Of a stretch of 64,000 nt of DNA, positions 56,252-64,000 are shown piece after piece. A model generated the notes under the pieces. That model saw only the letters and a program-made list of their open reading frames with translations. It was not told the DNA's origin and ran no database searches. Position 1 is the first letter of the stretch. Each line of letters opens with the position of its first letter. Source of the stretch: a bacterium (GTDB taxonomy: Bacteria > Bacillota > Bacilli > Lactobacillales > Streptococcaceae); contig CAJNBW010000006.1 in the NCBI GenBank assembly GCA_905221105.1, positions 1-64,000 on the forward strand. The letters are read 5' to 3'. The translations under genes were made by a program, and so were the position numbers.

Positions 56252-58912
56252 TTACAGCCATTCTTTATATTTCTTGATATAGATTTTTTTCACAATTGTC
56301 ACGCTAATCATATACAAAATAATGATGAAAAGTAAAAAGATGAAATAAATCGGTTTTAAAGGAGTTAGATGAAGAAGACTTGCGAGTGGACTGTAGGGAA
56401 GGAAGGTCACAAAGGCTGCAGCCAATAAGGTTGTCACAAGGACTAGCCAAGCTGGACGACTTTGTAAAAAGGGAATTTTAGCTGAACGCAACATATGGAT
56501 AACCATGGTTTGAGACCACATAGACTCGATAAACCAACCTGTCTGGAACAAGACAATAAAGCTTACGGCCGACTCTGCTCCATGAACATAGGCATGACCT
56601 GTCGTCATGGGTACAATGATAAAGTAGAGGAAGATAAAGGTCAAAATATCAAAGACAGATGAGATTGGACCCATCCAAACCATAAATCGAGTAATGGATT
56701 TTGCTTCCCATGTATGCGGATTTCTCAAAAAATCTTTGTCCACCTTGTCAAAAGGCAAGGCAATACAAGACAAATCATAGACTAGATTTAGGATAATCAA
56801 ATGGACTGGTGCCATTGGTAAAAAGGGTAAAAAGATTCCAGAGACCAATAGGGATAAGATATTTCCAAAATTAGAACTCACTGTCATTTTGATATATTTG
56901 GTCATATTGGCATAGACCTTACGCCCTTCAACCAGTCCTTTTTCAAGCACCATGAGATCCTTATCAAGTAGGATAACATCAGCTGTTTCTTTAGCAATAT
57001 CTACTGCTGTATCAACAGAAATCCCCACATCTGCTACTTTCATAGAAGGGGCATCATTGATTCCATCTCCCATATAGCCAACAGCATGACCATTAGCCTT
57101 AAATTGCAAAATAATCCGTGCTTTTTGGTCAGGAGAAAGTTTGGCAAAGACTGTTACCTCCTCTACGGCTTGGGCCAATTCTTGATCACTCATCTGATCA
57201 ATTTCAGACCCCAACAGCATCTGATTGATATCTAAACCAACCTTTTCACAGACTGCTTGGGTAACTTTTTCGTTGTCTCCCGTCAAAATCTTTGTTTGAA
57301 CCCCATGTTCTAACAGAGCCTTAATTGCTGGTGCTGCAGATGGTTTTGGTGGATCTAGAAAGGCTAAATAACCAGTTAGAATCATATCCCCTTCATCATC
57401 AACTGTATAGGCATGACCTTCCCTCAAACCTGACTTATAAGCCACTCCCAAGACACGCAAACCTTGTTGATTGAGTTGTCTGACTTCTGCTAATATTTCC
57501 TCTCTAATAGCATCTGTCAAGGGAGTAATCACTCCTTGGTATTCCGCATGACTGGAAATCGTCAACATCTCCTCTAGGGCACCCTTGGTTACCAAACTAA
57601 CAACTTCGTGTTCATCCTTAACGATAACACTCATCCGTCTACGTTCAAAATCAAAGGGCAATTCATCTATTTTTTGAAAAGTTTGAGCCAGATTTTGCAA
57701 GAGGGCGTGTTCTTTTGCTTCCTTTTCAGTCCGTTTAATGATGGCTCTGTCCATCAAATTTTTCAAGCCAGTTTGAAAGTAGGAATTGAGATAAGCTCGT
57801 CTCAAGACGGTCAAATCCATGCGTCCGTGGATGTCCAATGGATATTCTAGGACAATTTCGTCTTGAGTTAGAGTTCCTGTCTTATCTGTACACAAGATAT
57901 CAATCGCCCCTAAGTCCTGTATGGCATTGAGTTTCTTGATAACCACTTTTTCCTTTGCCATGATAATGGAGCCTTTTGCTAGGCTAGCGGTAATAATCAT
58001 AGGAAGCATCTCAGGTGTCAATCCAACACCAACACTCAAAGCAAATACACCAGCTTCCAACCAGTCTCCATCTGTTAAACCATTAGACAAGAAAACGATG
58101 GGCACCATGACCAACATCAAGCGAATCAAGAGCCAAGAGATACTGTTCATCTCTCGTTCAAACGAAGTGGGCTCGTCATAGGTGTTCAGAGTCTGCTCAA
58201 TGGCCCCCATCATGGTATCATCACCAACCGCCAAAACCACGGCCTTGGCACTACCAGACAAGACATTGGTTCCCATAAAAGCCAAGGATGCGGCTTCGAG
58301 AAGACTATCAGATTGTTGAACTGTTGCCTTGGTCAAGGCCAATTTTTCAACAGAATCACTTTCGCCTGTCAAGCCAGACTGTTGGACAAAGAAATCGCGC
58401 GACTTAAATAAAAGAAGATCTGCTGGAATCATATCTCCAGCGCTTAATTTAACCACGTCCCCCACTACCAAGTCATCGATAGGTACTTCTTGAATTTCTC
58501 CTTGACGAATGACAGTCGCTGTGTTGACAATCATTTTTGAAAGATTGGTGGCTGCCTTATCACTGCGGAGTTCTTGGACAAAGCGAATGCCTCCAGAAAT
58601 GAGGACTAGGACAACGATGATAATGGAAGTCGTCGGATCTTCTTGACCTGGTTTTGCCAACCAGACATTGGTCACTAAGGAAATCACGGCGATAACCAGC
58701 AAGATGATTGTAAAAGGATTGATAATCGATTCGTAAATCTTTTTGAGAATACTGTCTTCTTGGCCTTTGGTAATGGTGTTTTCGCCATAGAGGTTACGAT
58801 TTTGTTCGACCTGTTCCTCTGTCAAACCGTTTAAACTGGTATGATAAAAAGTTAGACTCTCGTCTAAAGGAACTTGAATAGCTGTTGCTAATCTTTCTTT
58901 TGTAGTTTTCAT
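56252..58912 (-). CDS. mgtA: Magnesium-importing P-type ATPase
   Basis: 886 residues, P-type ATPase class IIIB. Phosphorylated Asp343 in DKTGTLTQ; family-specific GLTPEMLPM (298-306) in the fourth membrane helix; actuator LTGES; ATP-site KGALEEM; ten membrane segments. Preceded by a ~350-nt leader with an M-box riboswitch, terminator and short leader ORF, so expression should rise when magnesium is low. AGGAG lies 7 nt before the ATG. Confidence 0.95.
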   Translation of the reverse strand: MKTTKERLATAIQVPLDESLTFYHTSLNGLTEEQVEQNRNLYGENTITKGQEDSILKKIYESIINPFTIILLVIAVISLVTNVWLAKPGQEDPTTSIIIVVLVLISGGIRFVQELRSDKAATNLSKMIVNTATVIRQGEIQEVPIDDLVVGDVVKLSAGDMIPADLLLFKSRDFFVQQSGLTGESDSVEKLALTKATVQQSDSLLEAASLAFMGTNVLSGSAKAVVLAVGDDTMMGAIEQTLNTYDEPTSFEREMNSISWLLIRLMLVMVPIVFLSNGLTDGDWLEAGVFALSVGVGLTPEMLPMIITASLAKGSIIMAKEKVVIKKLNAIQDLGAIDILCTDKTGTLTQDEIVLEYPLDIHGRMDLTVLRRAYLNSYFQTGLKNLMDRAIIKRTEKEAKEHALLQNLAQTFQKIDELPFDFERRRMSVIVKDEHEVVSLVTKGALEEMLTISSHAEYQGVITPLTDAIREEILAEVRQLNQQGLRVLGVAYKSGLREGHAYTVDDEGDMILTGYLAFLDPPKPSAAPAIKALLEHGVQTKILTGDNEKVTQAVCEKVGLDINQMLLGSEIDQMSDQELAQAVEEVTVFAKLSPDQKARIILQFKANGHAVGYMGDGINDAPSMKVADVGISVDTAVDIAKETADVILLDKDLMVLEKGLVEGRKVYANMTKYIKMTVSSNFGNILSLLVSGIFLPFLPMAPVHLIILNLVYDLSCIALPFDKVDKDFLRNPHTWEAKSITRFMVWMGPISSVFDILTFIFLYFIIVPMTTGHAYVHGAESAVSFIVLFQTGWFIESMWSQTMVIHMLRSAKIPFLQSRPAWLVLVTTLLAAAFVTFLPYSPLASLLHLTPLKPIYFIFLLFIIILYMISVTIVKKIYIKKYKEWL

Positions 58913-58926
58913 TGGTTTCTCCTATC

Positions 58927-58953
58927 TGTATGAATGATGTGTTTCATACACAG
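58927..58953 (-). promoter_or_regulatory. Alternative RNA pairings before the mgtA ribosome binding site
   Basis: Minus-strand TGTATGAA (58943-58950) can pair with TTCATACA (58927-58934), right before ATAGGAG. The overlapping CTGTGTATG (58945-58953) can instead pair perfectly with CATACACAG (59000-59008) inside the leader ORF, continued by CCAATCGC/GTGATTGG (58992-58999 / 58957-58964). The two structures exclude each other. Confidence 0.65.
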
Positions 58954-58965
58954 AGACCAATCACT

Positions 58966-59037
58966 TTATAAGGGCAGAACGACACAAATCAGCGATTGGC
59001 TGTGTATGTGCGGTTCCGGATGGTCGTCAATTTGCAT
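58966..59037 (-). CDS. Acidic/proline leader peptide upstream of mgtA, 23 aa
   Basis: Starts MQIDDHPEPHIHSQ and ends VVLPL, stop TAA. It has the strongest ribosome binding site in the leader (AAAGGAGA, 6-7 nt before ATG). It lies after the M-box terminator, 53 nt before mgtA. The early Asp-Asp-His-Pro-Glu-Pro run recalls enterobacterial MgtL (MEPDPTP), where acidic/proline codons destabilise ribosomes at low magnesium. No sequence homology beyond that is claimed. A regulatory role is inferred. Confidence 0.65.
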   Translation of the reverse strand: MQIDDHPEPHIHSQSLICVVLPL

Positions 59038-59072
59038 CGTCTGTCTCCTTTCTTTGTTTTAAAACAGTAGAA

Positions 59073-59097
59073 AATCCCACCATAAAATGGCAGGATT
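59073..59097 (-). terminator. Riboswitch-controlled terminator of the mgtA leader
   Basis: Minus-strand AATCCTGCCAT/ATGGTGGGATT (11 bp, two G-U, TTT loop) followed by TTTTCTACTGTTTT, just downstream of the M-box. Confidence 0.82.
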
Positions 59098-59114
59098 AAA
59101 AAACTAAATATCTG

Positions 59115-59262
59115 TTTTTTCGTTCAAGCTTTAACTCCATAGGGCAATGTAATGAGCTTAGTCTTGGCCTTCGCGACCAGAACTGTTGACCAACGAGTAG
59201 TGTCTCCACTGCTTTGCGGTAGTCATCCGTATCCCTATGGTAGCCTCACCTACCGTCTTCTT
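59115..59262 (-). ncRNA. M-box (ykoK) magnesium riboswitch
   Basis: On the minus strand the leader contains AGGTGAGGCTACC (59239-59251), a GACTACCGCAAAGC.. segment and GGTCAACAG, the hallmark order of M-box aptamers, which fold on binding Mg2+ and switch on termination. CCATAGGG (59233-59240) is perfectly complementary to CCCTATGG (59137-59144), giving a long-range closing helix. Upstream of an Mg2+ ATPase, as expected. Confidence 0.88.
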
Positions 59263-59266
59263 TTTC

Positions 59267-59295
59267 AGTATAAACCTTTAAAATTTAAAAGTCAA
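59267..59295 (-). promoter_or_regulatory. mgtA promoter
   Basis: Minus-strand TTGACT (59290-59295), 17-nt spacer, TATACT (59267-59272); the transcript starts essentially at the M-box 5' end, 20 bp downstream of the pepP stop. Confidence 0.8.
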
Positions 59296-59315
59296 TCATT
59301 TGAGTTGTTTGACTC

Positions 59316-60377
59316 TTAAATAACTATCAACTCTTTTGGAGCAAGGGTCAATAATTCACAACCTGTCTCTGTAATCAGGATATCATCCTCGATACGAACA
59401 CCATATTTGCCTTCGATATAGATACCTGGCTCGTCTGTCAAGGCCATACCTGCCTTAATAGTTTCTGTAGAAGTCTGGCTAAAGTATGGTTCCTCATGGA
59501 TATCCAGTCCAATACCGTGTCCGATACCGTGGGTAAAGTAGTCGCCATAGCCTGCCTCAATGATAATATCACGAGGGATTTTGTCAAAGTCACGGAAACC
59601 TAAGCCAGCCTTAGCCTGGTCAATCAAGGCTTGGTTGGCTTTCAAAACCGTATTGTAAATCTCTGCCTGCTCGTCGCTAACATGTCCCAGATAGATAGTC
59701 CGTGTCATATCACTGACATAGTGGTCATAAAGGCAACCGAAGTCCATGGTAATGGCTTCTCCTAGCTCAACTGGTTTGTGCATAGGATGAGCATGAGGTT
59801 TGGAAGAATTGATACCGCTAGCTAGGATCGTATCAAAAGACAAGCCAGATGCTCCCAACTCACGCATACGGAAGTCAAGGAAGTTGGCAATCTCAATTTC
59901 AGTCTTTCCTGGCTTGATAAAGTCAAGCGCATCGCGGAAAGCTTGGTCTGAGATAGAACAAGCCTTGCGAATAGCTGCAATCTCCGCCTCATCCTTAATC
60001 ATACGAAGGCCTTCAACAAACTGAGTTTGTGGAAGCAAGTCAATTCCTTCAAAGGCTGCCTGCATACGGTGGTAATAAGAGACCGAAATCTCATCCTCAA
60101 AACCGATTCGAGACAAGCCCATGTCCTTAACAATCCCTGCAATGACAGCCAATTCATCTCGGTCAGCCACAATCTCAAAACCACTAGTTTCTTGCTTAGC
60201 CGCGATGATATAGCGAGAGTCTGTCACCAAGACCTGACGGTCACGGCTGATAAAAACTGTTCCGTTCGAACCCCAAAAACCAGTCAAATAATAGACGTTT
60301 TTAAGGTTATTGATGATGATGCCATCTAGTTCTTTTTCTTGCATTTTAGCTAGAAATACTTGTACACGTTTATTCAT
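59316..60377 (-). CDS. pepP: Xaa-Pro dipeptidase (M24 family)
   Basis: 353 residues, pita-bread aminopeptidase fold. Metal ligands Asp (TMDFG), Asp (VSDMTRT), His (HGIGHGIG), Glu (LTDEPGIY) and Glu (RIEDD) are all present. Cleaves dipeptides with C-terminal Pro or N-terminal Xaa-Pro bonds. It overlaps uvrA by 8 bp and is co-transcribed. Confidence 0.9.
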   Translation of the reverse strand: MNKRVQVFLAKMQEKELDGIIINNLKNVYYLTGFWGSNGTVFISRDRQVLVTDSRYIIAAKQETSGFEIVADRDELAVIAGIVKDMGLSRIGFEDEISVSYYHRMQAAFEGIDLLPQTQFVEGLRMIKDEAEIAAIRKACSISDQAFRDALDFIKPGKTEIEIANFLDFRMRELGASGLSFDTILASGINSSKPHAHPMHKPVELGEAITMDFGCLYDHYVSDMTRTIYLGHVSDEQAEIYNTVLKANQALIDQAKAGLGFRDFDKIPRDIIIEAGYGDYFTHGIGHGIGLDIHEEPYFSQTSTETIKAGMALTDEPGIYIEGKYGVRIEDDILITETGCELLTLAPKELIVI

Positions 60378-63201
60378 GATGTAACTTTCCTTTCAAATAA
60401 TGTCCTGTGTAGCTGGCTTCATTGGCCGCTACTTCTTCTGGAGTTCCTGTTGCGATGATGGTTCCACCACCGACACCGCCCTCAGGACCCAAGTCAATAA
60501 TGTGGTCTGCAGTCTTAATAACATCCAGATTGTGCTCGATAACAAGGACTGTATTGCCATCGTCTACAAAGCGAGCTAAAACCTTAAGCAAGCGAGCGAT
60601 ATCCTCGGTATGAAGACCTGTCGTCGGCTCATCGAGAATGTAGAATGATTTTCCTGTCGAGCGTTTGTGGAGTTCACTAGCCAACTTCATACGCTGGGCT
60701 TCTCCCCCAGAAAGGGTGGTAGCTGGTTGACCTAGCGTCACATAGCCCAGTCCCACATCCTTGATAGTCTGAAGTTTGCGTTGAATTTTCGGAATGTGTT
60801 GGAAAAATTCTACCGCATCGTTGACCGTCATATCCAAGACCTGCGAGATATTCTTTTCCTTGTAGTGAACTTCAAGGGTTTCACTGTTATAGCGGGTTCC
60901 GTGGCAAACTTCACAAGCCACATAAACATCTGGCAAGAAGTGCATCTCGATCTTGATAATCCCGTCACCTGAGCAAGCTTCACAGCGACCACCCTTGACG
61001 TTGAAACTGAAACGACCCTTCTTGTAACCTCGAATCTTGGCTTCGTTTGTCTGGGCAAAGAGGTCACGTATATCGTCAAAAACTCCCGTATAGGTAGCAG
61101 GGTTAGACCTTGGCGTTCGTCCGATAGGGCTCTGGTCAATGTCAATCAAGCGGTCTACATGCTCAATCCCTGTAATAGTCCTAAATTTACCAGGTTTGTC
61201 TGAATTGCGGTTGAGCTTCTGGGCAATAGCTTTTTTGAGGATGCTGTTGATTAAGGTCGATTTCCCTGAACCTGACACACCTGTCACCGCGATGAATTTT
61301 CCTAGTGGGAAACGAGCGGTAATATTTTGCAAGTTATTCTCACGCGCACCTGTCACCTCTATAAAGCGACCATTTCCAGTACGGCGCTCTTCGGGTACTG
61401 GAATGGCACGTTTGCCTGACAAGTACTGTCCTGTGATAGACTTGCTGTTGCGAGCCACCTGCTTGGGCGTACCTGCCGCAACAATCTCCCCACCAAAAAC
61501 ACCGGCACCGGGACCAACGTCAATCAGGTAATCCGCCTCACGCATAGTATCTTCGTCGTGTTCCACTACGATGAGAGTATTCCCCAAATCACGCATCTTT
61601 TTCAGACTGGCAATCAGGCGGTCATTATCCCTCTGGTGGAGCCCAATCGACGGCTCATCCAGGATATAGAGGACTCCAGATAAGTTAGAACCAATCTGGG
61701 TCGCCAAGCGAATACGCTGACTCTCCCCACCTGAAAGGGTTCCTGCCGAACGTGACAGAGTCAGATAGTTGAGGCCTACGTTATTGAGGAAGGTCAAGCG
61801 ATCCTTGATTTCCTTGAGAATGGGACGAGCAATGATGGCTTCATTTTCAGACAAGGTCAGCTGGCTCACCAACTCCAAGTGGTCTGCGATAGACAGGTCT
61901 GAAATTTCTCCGATATGCGGCCCTTGCTCGCCACCCACACGGACAGACAAGGCCTGGTCATTGAGACGATAGCCGTGACAGGTTCCGCAAGTCAGCTCAT
62001 TCATGTAGAGACGCATCTGGGTACGAGTATAATCACTATTGGTTTCATGGTAACGACGCTTGATATTATTGACAACTCCCTCAAAAGGAATGTCAATATC
62101 GCGCACACCGCCAAATTCATTTTCATAGTGGAAATGGAATTCCTTGCCATCTGAGCCGTAGAGAATCAAGTTCTTATCTTCTTCTGACAAGTCCTCAAAA
62201 GGCTTATCCATGTCCACTCCAAAAGCTGTCATGGCTTGTTCCAGCATGTTTGGATAGTAGTTAGATGAGATAGGATTCCAAGGGGCCAAGGCTCCCTCAC
62301 GTAGTGTTTTGCTGGCATCTGGCACTACCAAATCAGTATCCACCTCTAGCTTAATACCCAAACCATCACACTCACTACAAGAACCAAAAGGAGCATTGAA
62401 AGAGAAGAGACGAGGCTCTAACTCTGGTACAGTAAAACCACAAACCGGGCAGGCATAATGCTCAGAGAAGAGCAACTCAGAATCGTCCATGGTGTCGATA
62501 ATGATATAACCTTCTGCGATACGAAGGGCTGCCTCAATGGAATCAAAGAGACGGCTACGAATACCCTCCTTGATGACAATACGGTCAACCACTACATCAA
62601 TATTGTGTTGCTTACTCTTAGACAACTCTGGCACTTCGGTCACATCATACACTTCCCCATCCACACGGACACGAACATACCCATCTTTCTGAACCTTCTC
62701 GATAACACTCTTATGTTGGCCTTTTTTCTTGCGGATGACAGGGGCCAAGATCTGCAAGCGTTGGCGTTCTGGCAATTCCAAAACCTTATCCACGATTTGC
62801 TCCACAGAAGAGGCCTTGATAGCTCCATGTCCGTTGATACAGTAAGGCGTCCCCACACGCGCGTAGAGGAGACGCAGATAGTCATTGATTTCAGTCGTGG
62901 TTCCCACGGTCGAACGAGGATTTTTGCTAGTCGTTTTTTGGTCGATGGAAATAGCCGGGCTGAGACCATCAATAGCATCTACATCTGGTTTCTCCATATT
63001 TCCCAAGAACTGGCGAGCGTAGGCTGACAAACTCTCCACATAGCGACGTTGTCCCTCCGCATAGAGGGTATCAAAGGCCAGACTGGATTTCCCCGAACCT
63101 GACAAACCTGTCACGACAACCAACTTGTCTCGCGGAATTTCCACATCAATATTTTTTAAATTATGGGCACGCGCCCCATGAATGACAATTTTATCTTGCA
63201 T
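60370..63201 (-). CDS. uvrA: Excinuclease ABC subunit A
   Basis: 943 residues, damage-recognition ATPase of nucleotide excision repair. The two ABC modules have Walker [14 protein letters not shown] and [11 protein letters not shown], signatures LSGGESQR and LSGGEAQR, and zinc modules CPVCGF/CSEC and [17 protein letters not shown] 63199-63201 ([20 protein letters not shown]); an in-frame extension to 63234 overlaps the promoter. Confidence 0.97.
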   Translation of the reverse strand: MQDKIVIHGARAHNLKNIDVEIPRDKLVVVTGLSGSGKSSLAFDTLYAEGQRRYVESLSAYARQFLGNMEKPDVDAIDGLSPAISIDQKTTSKNPRSTVGTTTEINDYLRLLYARVGTPYCINGHGAIKASSVEQIVDKVLELPERQRLQILAPVIRKKKGQHKSVIEKVQKDGYVRVRVDGEVYDVTEVPELSKSKQHNIDVVVDRIVIKEGIRSRLFDSIEAALRIAEGYIIIDTMDDSELLFSEHYACPVCGFTVPELEPRLFSFNAPFGSCSECDGLGIKLEVDTDLVVPDASKTLREGALAPWNPISSNYYPNMLEQAMTAFGVDMDKPFEDLSEEDKNLILYGSDGKEFHFHYENEFGGVRDIDIPFEGVVNNIKRRYHETNSDYTRTQMRLYMNELTCGTCHGYRLNDQALSVRVGGEQGPHIGEISDLSIADHLELVSQLTLSENEAIIARPILKEIKDRLTFLNNVGLNYLTLSRSAGTLSGGESQRIRLATQIGSNLSGVLYILDEPSIGLHQRDNDRLIASLKKMRDLGNTLIVVEHDEDTMREADYLIDVGPGAGVFGGEIVAAGTPKQVARNSKSITGQYLSGKRAIPVPEERRTGNGRFIEVTGARENNLQNITARFPLGKFIAVTGVSGSGKSTLINSILKKAIAQKLNRNSDKPGKFRTITGIEHVDRLIDIDQSPIGRTPRSNPATYTGVFDDIRDLFAQTNEAKIRGYKKGRFSFNVKGGRCEACSGDGIIKIEMHFLPDVYVACEVCHGTRYNSETLEVHYKEKNISQVLDMTVNDAVEFFQHIPKIQRKLQTIKDVGLGYVTLGQPATTLSGGEAQRMKLASELHKRSTGKSFYILDEPTTGLHTEDIARLLKVLARFVDDGNTVLVIEHNLDVIKTADHIIDLGPEGGVGGGTIIATGTPEEVAANEASYTGHYLKGKLHHE

Positions 63202-63234
63202 CTTTGTTCTTTCTAGTCCATTATCGCTTACCAT

Positions 63235-63240
63235 TATACC
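63235..63240 (-). promoter_or_regulatory. uvrA-pepP promoter (-10)
   Basis: TGGTATAAT extended -10 on the minus strand about 33 nt before the uvrA start. No SOS box is recognised, in keeping with the lack of LexA in these streptococci. Confidence 0.55.
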
Positions 63241-63282
63241 AAAAAAAGTGAGATTCTATTACCCAAAAGGCTGAATTTATAG

Positions 63283-63288
63283 TATAAT
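63283..63288 (+). promoter_or_regulatory. corA promoter (-10)
   Basis: TATAAT 45 nt before the corA start; -35 not clear. Confidence 0.45.
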
Positions 63289-63332
63289 AGTACGGTGTGA
63301 AAAAATCTGAAAAATGAGAAAGGATAAGGGAT

Positions 63333-64000
63333 ATGAAACAAGTTTTTCTCTCTACAACAACTGAATTTAAAGAGATCGATACGCTTGAACCGGGTACTTG
63401 GATCAATCTCGTTAATCCAACTCAAAATGAATCACTCGAAATCGCTAATGCCTTCGATATCGATATTGCCGACCTTCGTGCACCGCTCGATGCGGAAGAA
63501 ATGTCTCGTATTACCATTGAAGACGAGTACACCCTGATTATCGTAGACGTGCCGGTCACAGAAGAAAGAAATAACCGCACCTACTACGTAACCATCCCGC
63601 TTGGTATTATCATCACCGAGGAAACCATTATCACTACGTGTTTGGAACCATTACCGGTCCTTGATGTCTTTATCAACCGTCGCTTGCGTAATTTCTACAC
63701 CTTCATGCGTTCGCGTTTTATCTTCCAGATTCTTTATCGCAATGCAGAGCTTTACCTAACAGCCCTTCGTTCGATTGACCGCAAGAGTGAACAGATCGAA
63801 AGTCAACTGCATCAATCAACTCGTAATGAAGAATTGATTGAGCTCATGGAATTGGAAAAAACCATCGTCTATTTCAAGGCCTCCCTCAAAACAAATGAGC
63901 GCGTGATTAAGAAATTGACCAGCTCAACCAGCAATATCAAGAAATACCTTGAGGACGAAGACCTGCTTGAAGATACCCTGATTGAAACCCAACAGGCCAT
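63333..64000 (+). CDS. corA: CorA family magnesium transporter, 5' part (runs off right edge)
   Basis: First 222 codons visible, MKQVFLSTTTEFKEIDTLE. Cytoplasmic alpha/beta domain followed by the start of the long helical funnel (ALRSIDRKSEQIESQL, ASLKTNERVIKKL). The membrane part with the expected GMN motif lies beyond the window. Divergent from uvrA, so two magnesium import systems flank the uvrA-pepP pair. Confidence 0.9.
   Translation, partial: MKQVFLSTTTEFKEIDTLEPGTWINLVNPTQNESLEIANAFDIDIADLRAPLDAEEMSRITIEDEYTLIIVDVPVTEERNNRTYYVTIPLGIIITEETIITTCLEPLPVLDVFINRRLRNFYTFMRSRFIFQILYRNAELYLTALRSIDRKSEQIESQLHQSTRNEELIELMELEKTIVYFKASLKTNERVIKKLTSSTSNIKKYLEDEDLLEDTLIETQQA

Noticed and set aside
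59115-59262. Manganese (yybP-ykoY) riboswitch before mgtA
   Set aside because: The conserved blocks fit the M-box (AGGTGAGGCT, GGTCAACAG); the paired GGGGAGUA-type loops of the Mn2+ element are missing.

Overview
The window comes from a mitis-group Streptococcus (S. mitis / S. oralis / S. pneumoniae relatives). Signs are AT-rich low-GC Firmicute coding, a YSIRK-type signal peptide plus choline-binding repeats on a cell-wall pullulanase, four CiaR-dependent small RNAs of the csRNA type, a ComX (sigma-X) cin-box, and a gene order largely collinear (inverted) with the known pneumococcal block uvrA-cls-nrdD-S10 operon-leuS-ruvB-proS-glmS-spuA. rpoB lies directly beside the Mga-like/pullulanase pair, where I would expect the rpsL-rpsG region in S. 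pneumoniae. That suggests a rearranged relative rather than S. pneumoniae itself.

Layout. 1-2.8 kb: 5' two thirds of rpoB (minus) with a structured leader. 3.0-8.9 kb: an Mga-family regulator and a large surface pullulanase (plus), under catabolite control. The pullulanase ends in choline-binding repeats, and a decayed LPXTG sorting signal lies just after its stop. 9-17.2 kb (minus): glmS, a GH1 glycosidase, and the operon uppS-cdsA-rseP-proS (envelope lipid carrier, phospholipid precursor, intramembrane protease, ProRS). 17.3-19.8 kb: a small-RNA-rich zone with csRNA genes, ruvB and a nucleotidyltransferase, and a complete Fst-type type I toxin-antitoxin locus. 19.8-30 kb: GNAT, leuS, a ferric-iron ABC transporter (plus), a phosphoglycerate-mutase-like enzyme, a fourth csRNA, and the PFL/UPF0210 and ACT-domain pair. 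30-44.8 kb: the complete S10-spc-alpha ribosomal protein operon (29 genes, rpsJ to rplQ, minus), with unusually structured spacers, an internal promoter before infA and an L17-downstream RNA element.

44.9-48.5 kb: the class III (anaerobic) ribonucleotide reductase operon nrdD-(46 aa protein)-GNAT-nrdG behind NrdR-like boxes. 48.5-52.4 kb: a polytopic membrane protein and a 47 aa late-competence protein behind a cin-box, then cardiolipin synthase and a lipoprotein. 52.5-56.1 kb: folC, the ireB-ruvX-DUF1292 operon, a DUF1307 lipoprotein and an Spx regulator. 56.2-64 kb: magnesium P-type ATPase mgtA behind an M-box riboswitch and a short acidic/proline leader ORF, then pepP and uvrA (minus), and a 3'-truncated corA (plus).

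Most genes are core housekeeping. The interesting content is regulatory and intergenic: the two-layer mgtA leader, a pair of covarying RNA structures flanking rpsH, the anchor switch of the pullulanase, the csRNA/Fst zone, and the apparently leaderless ruvB promoter.
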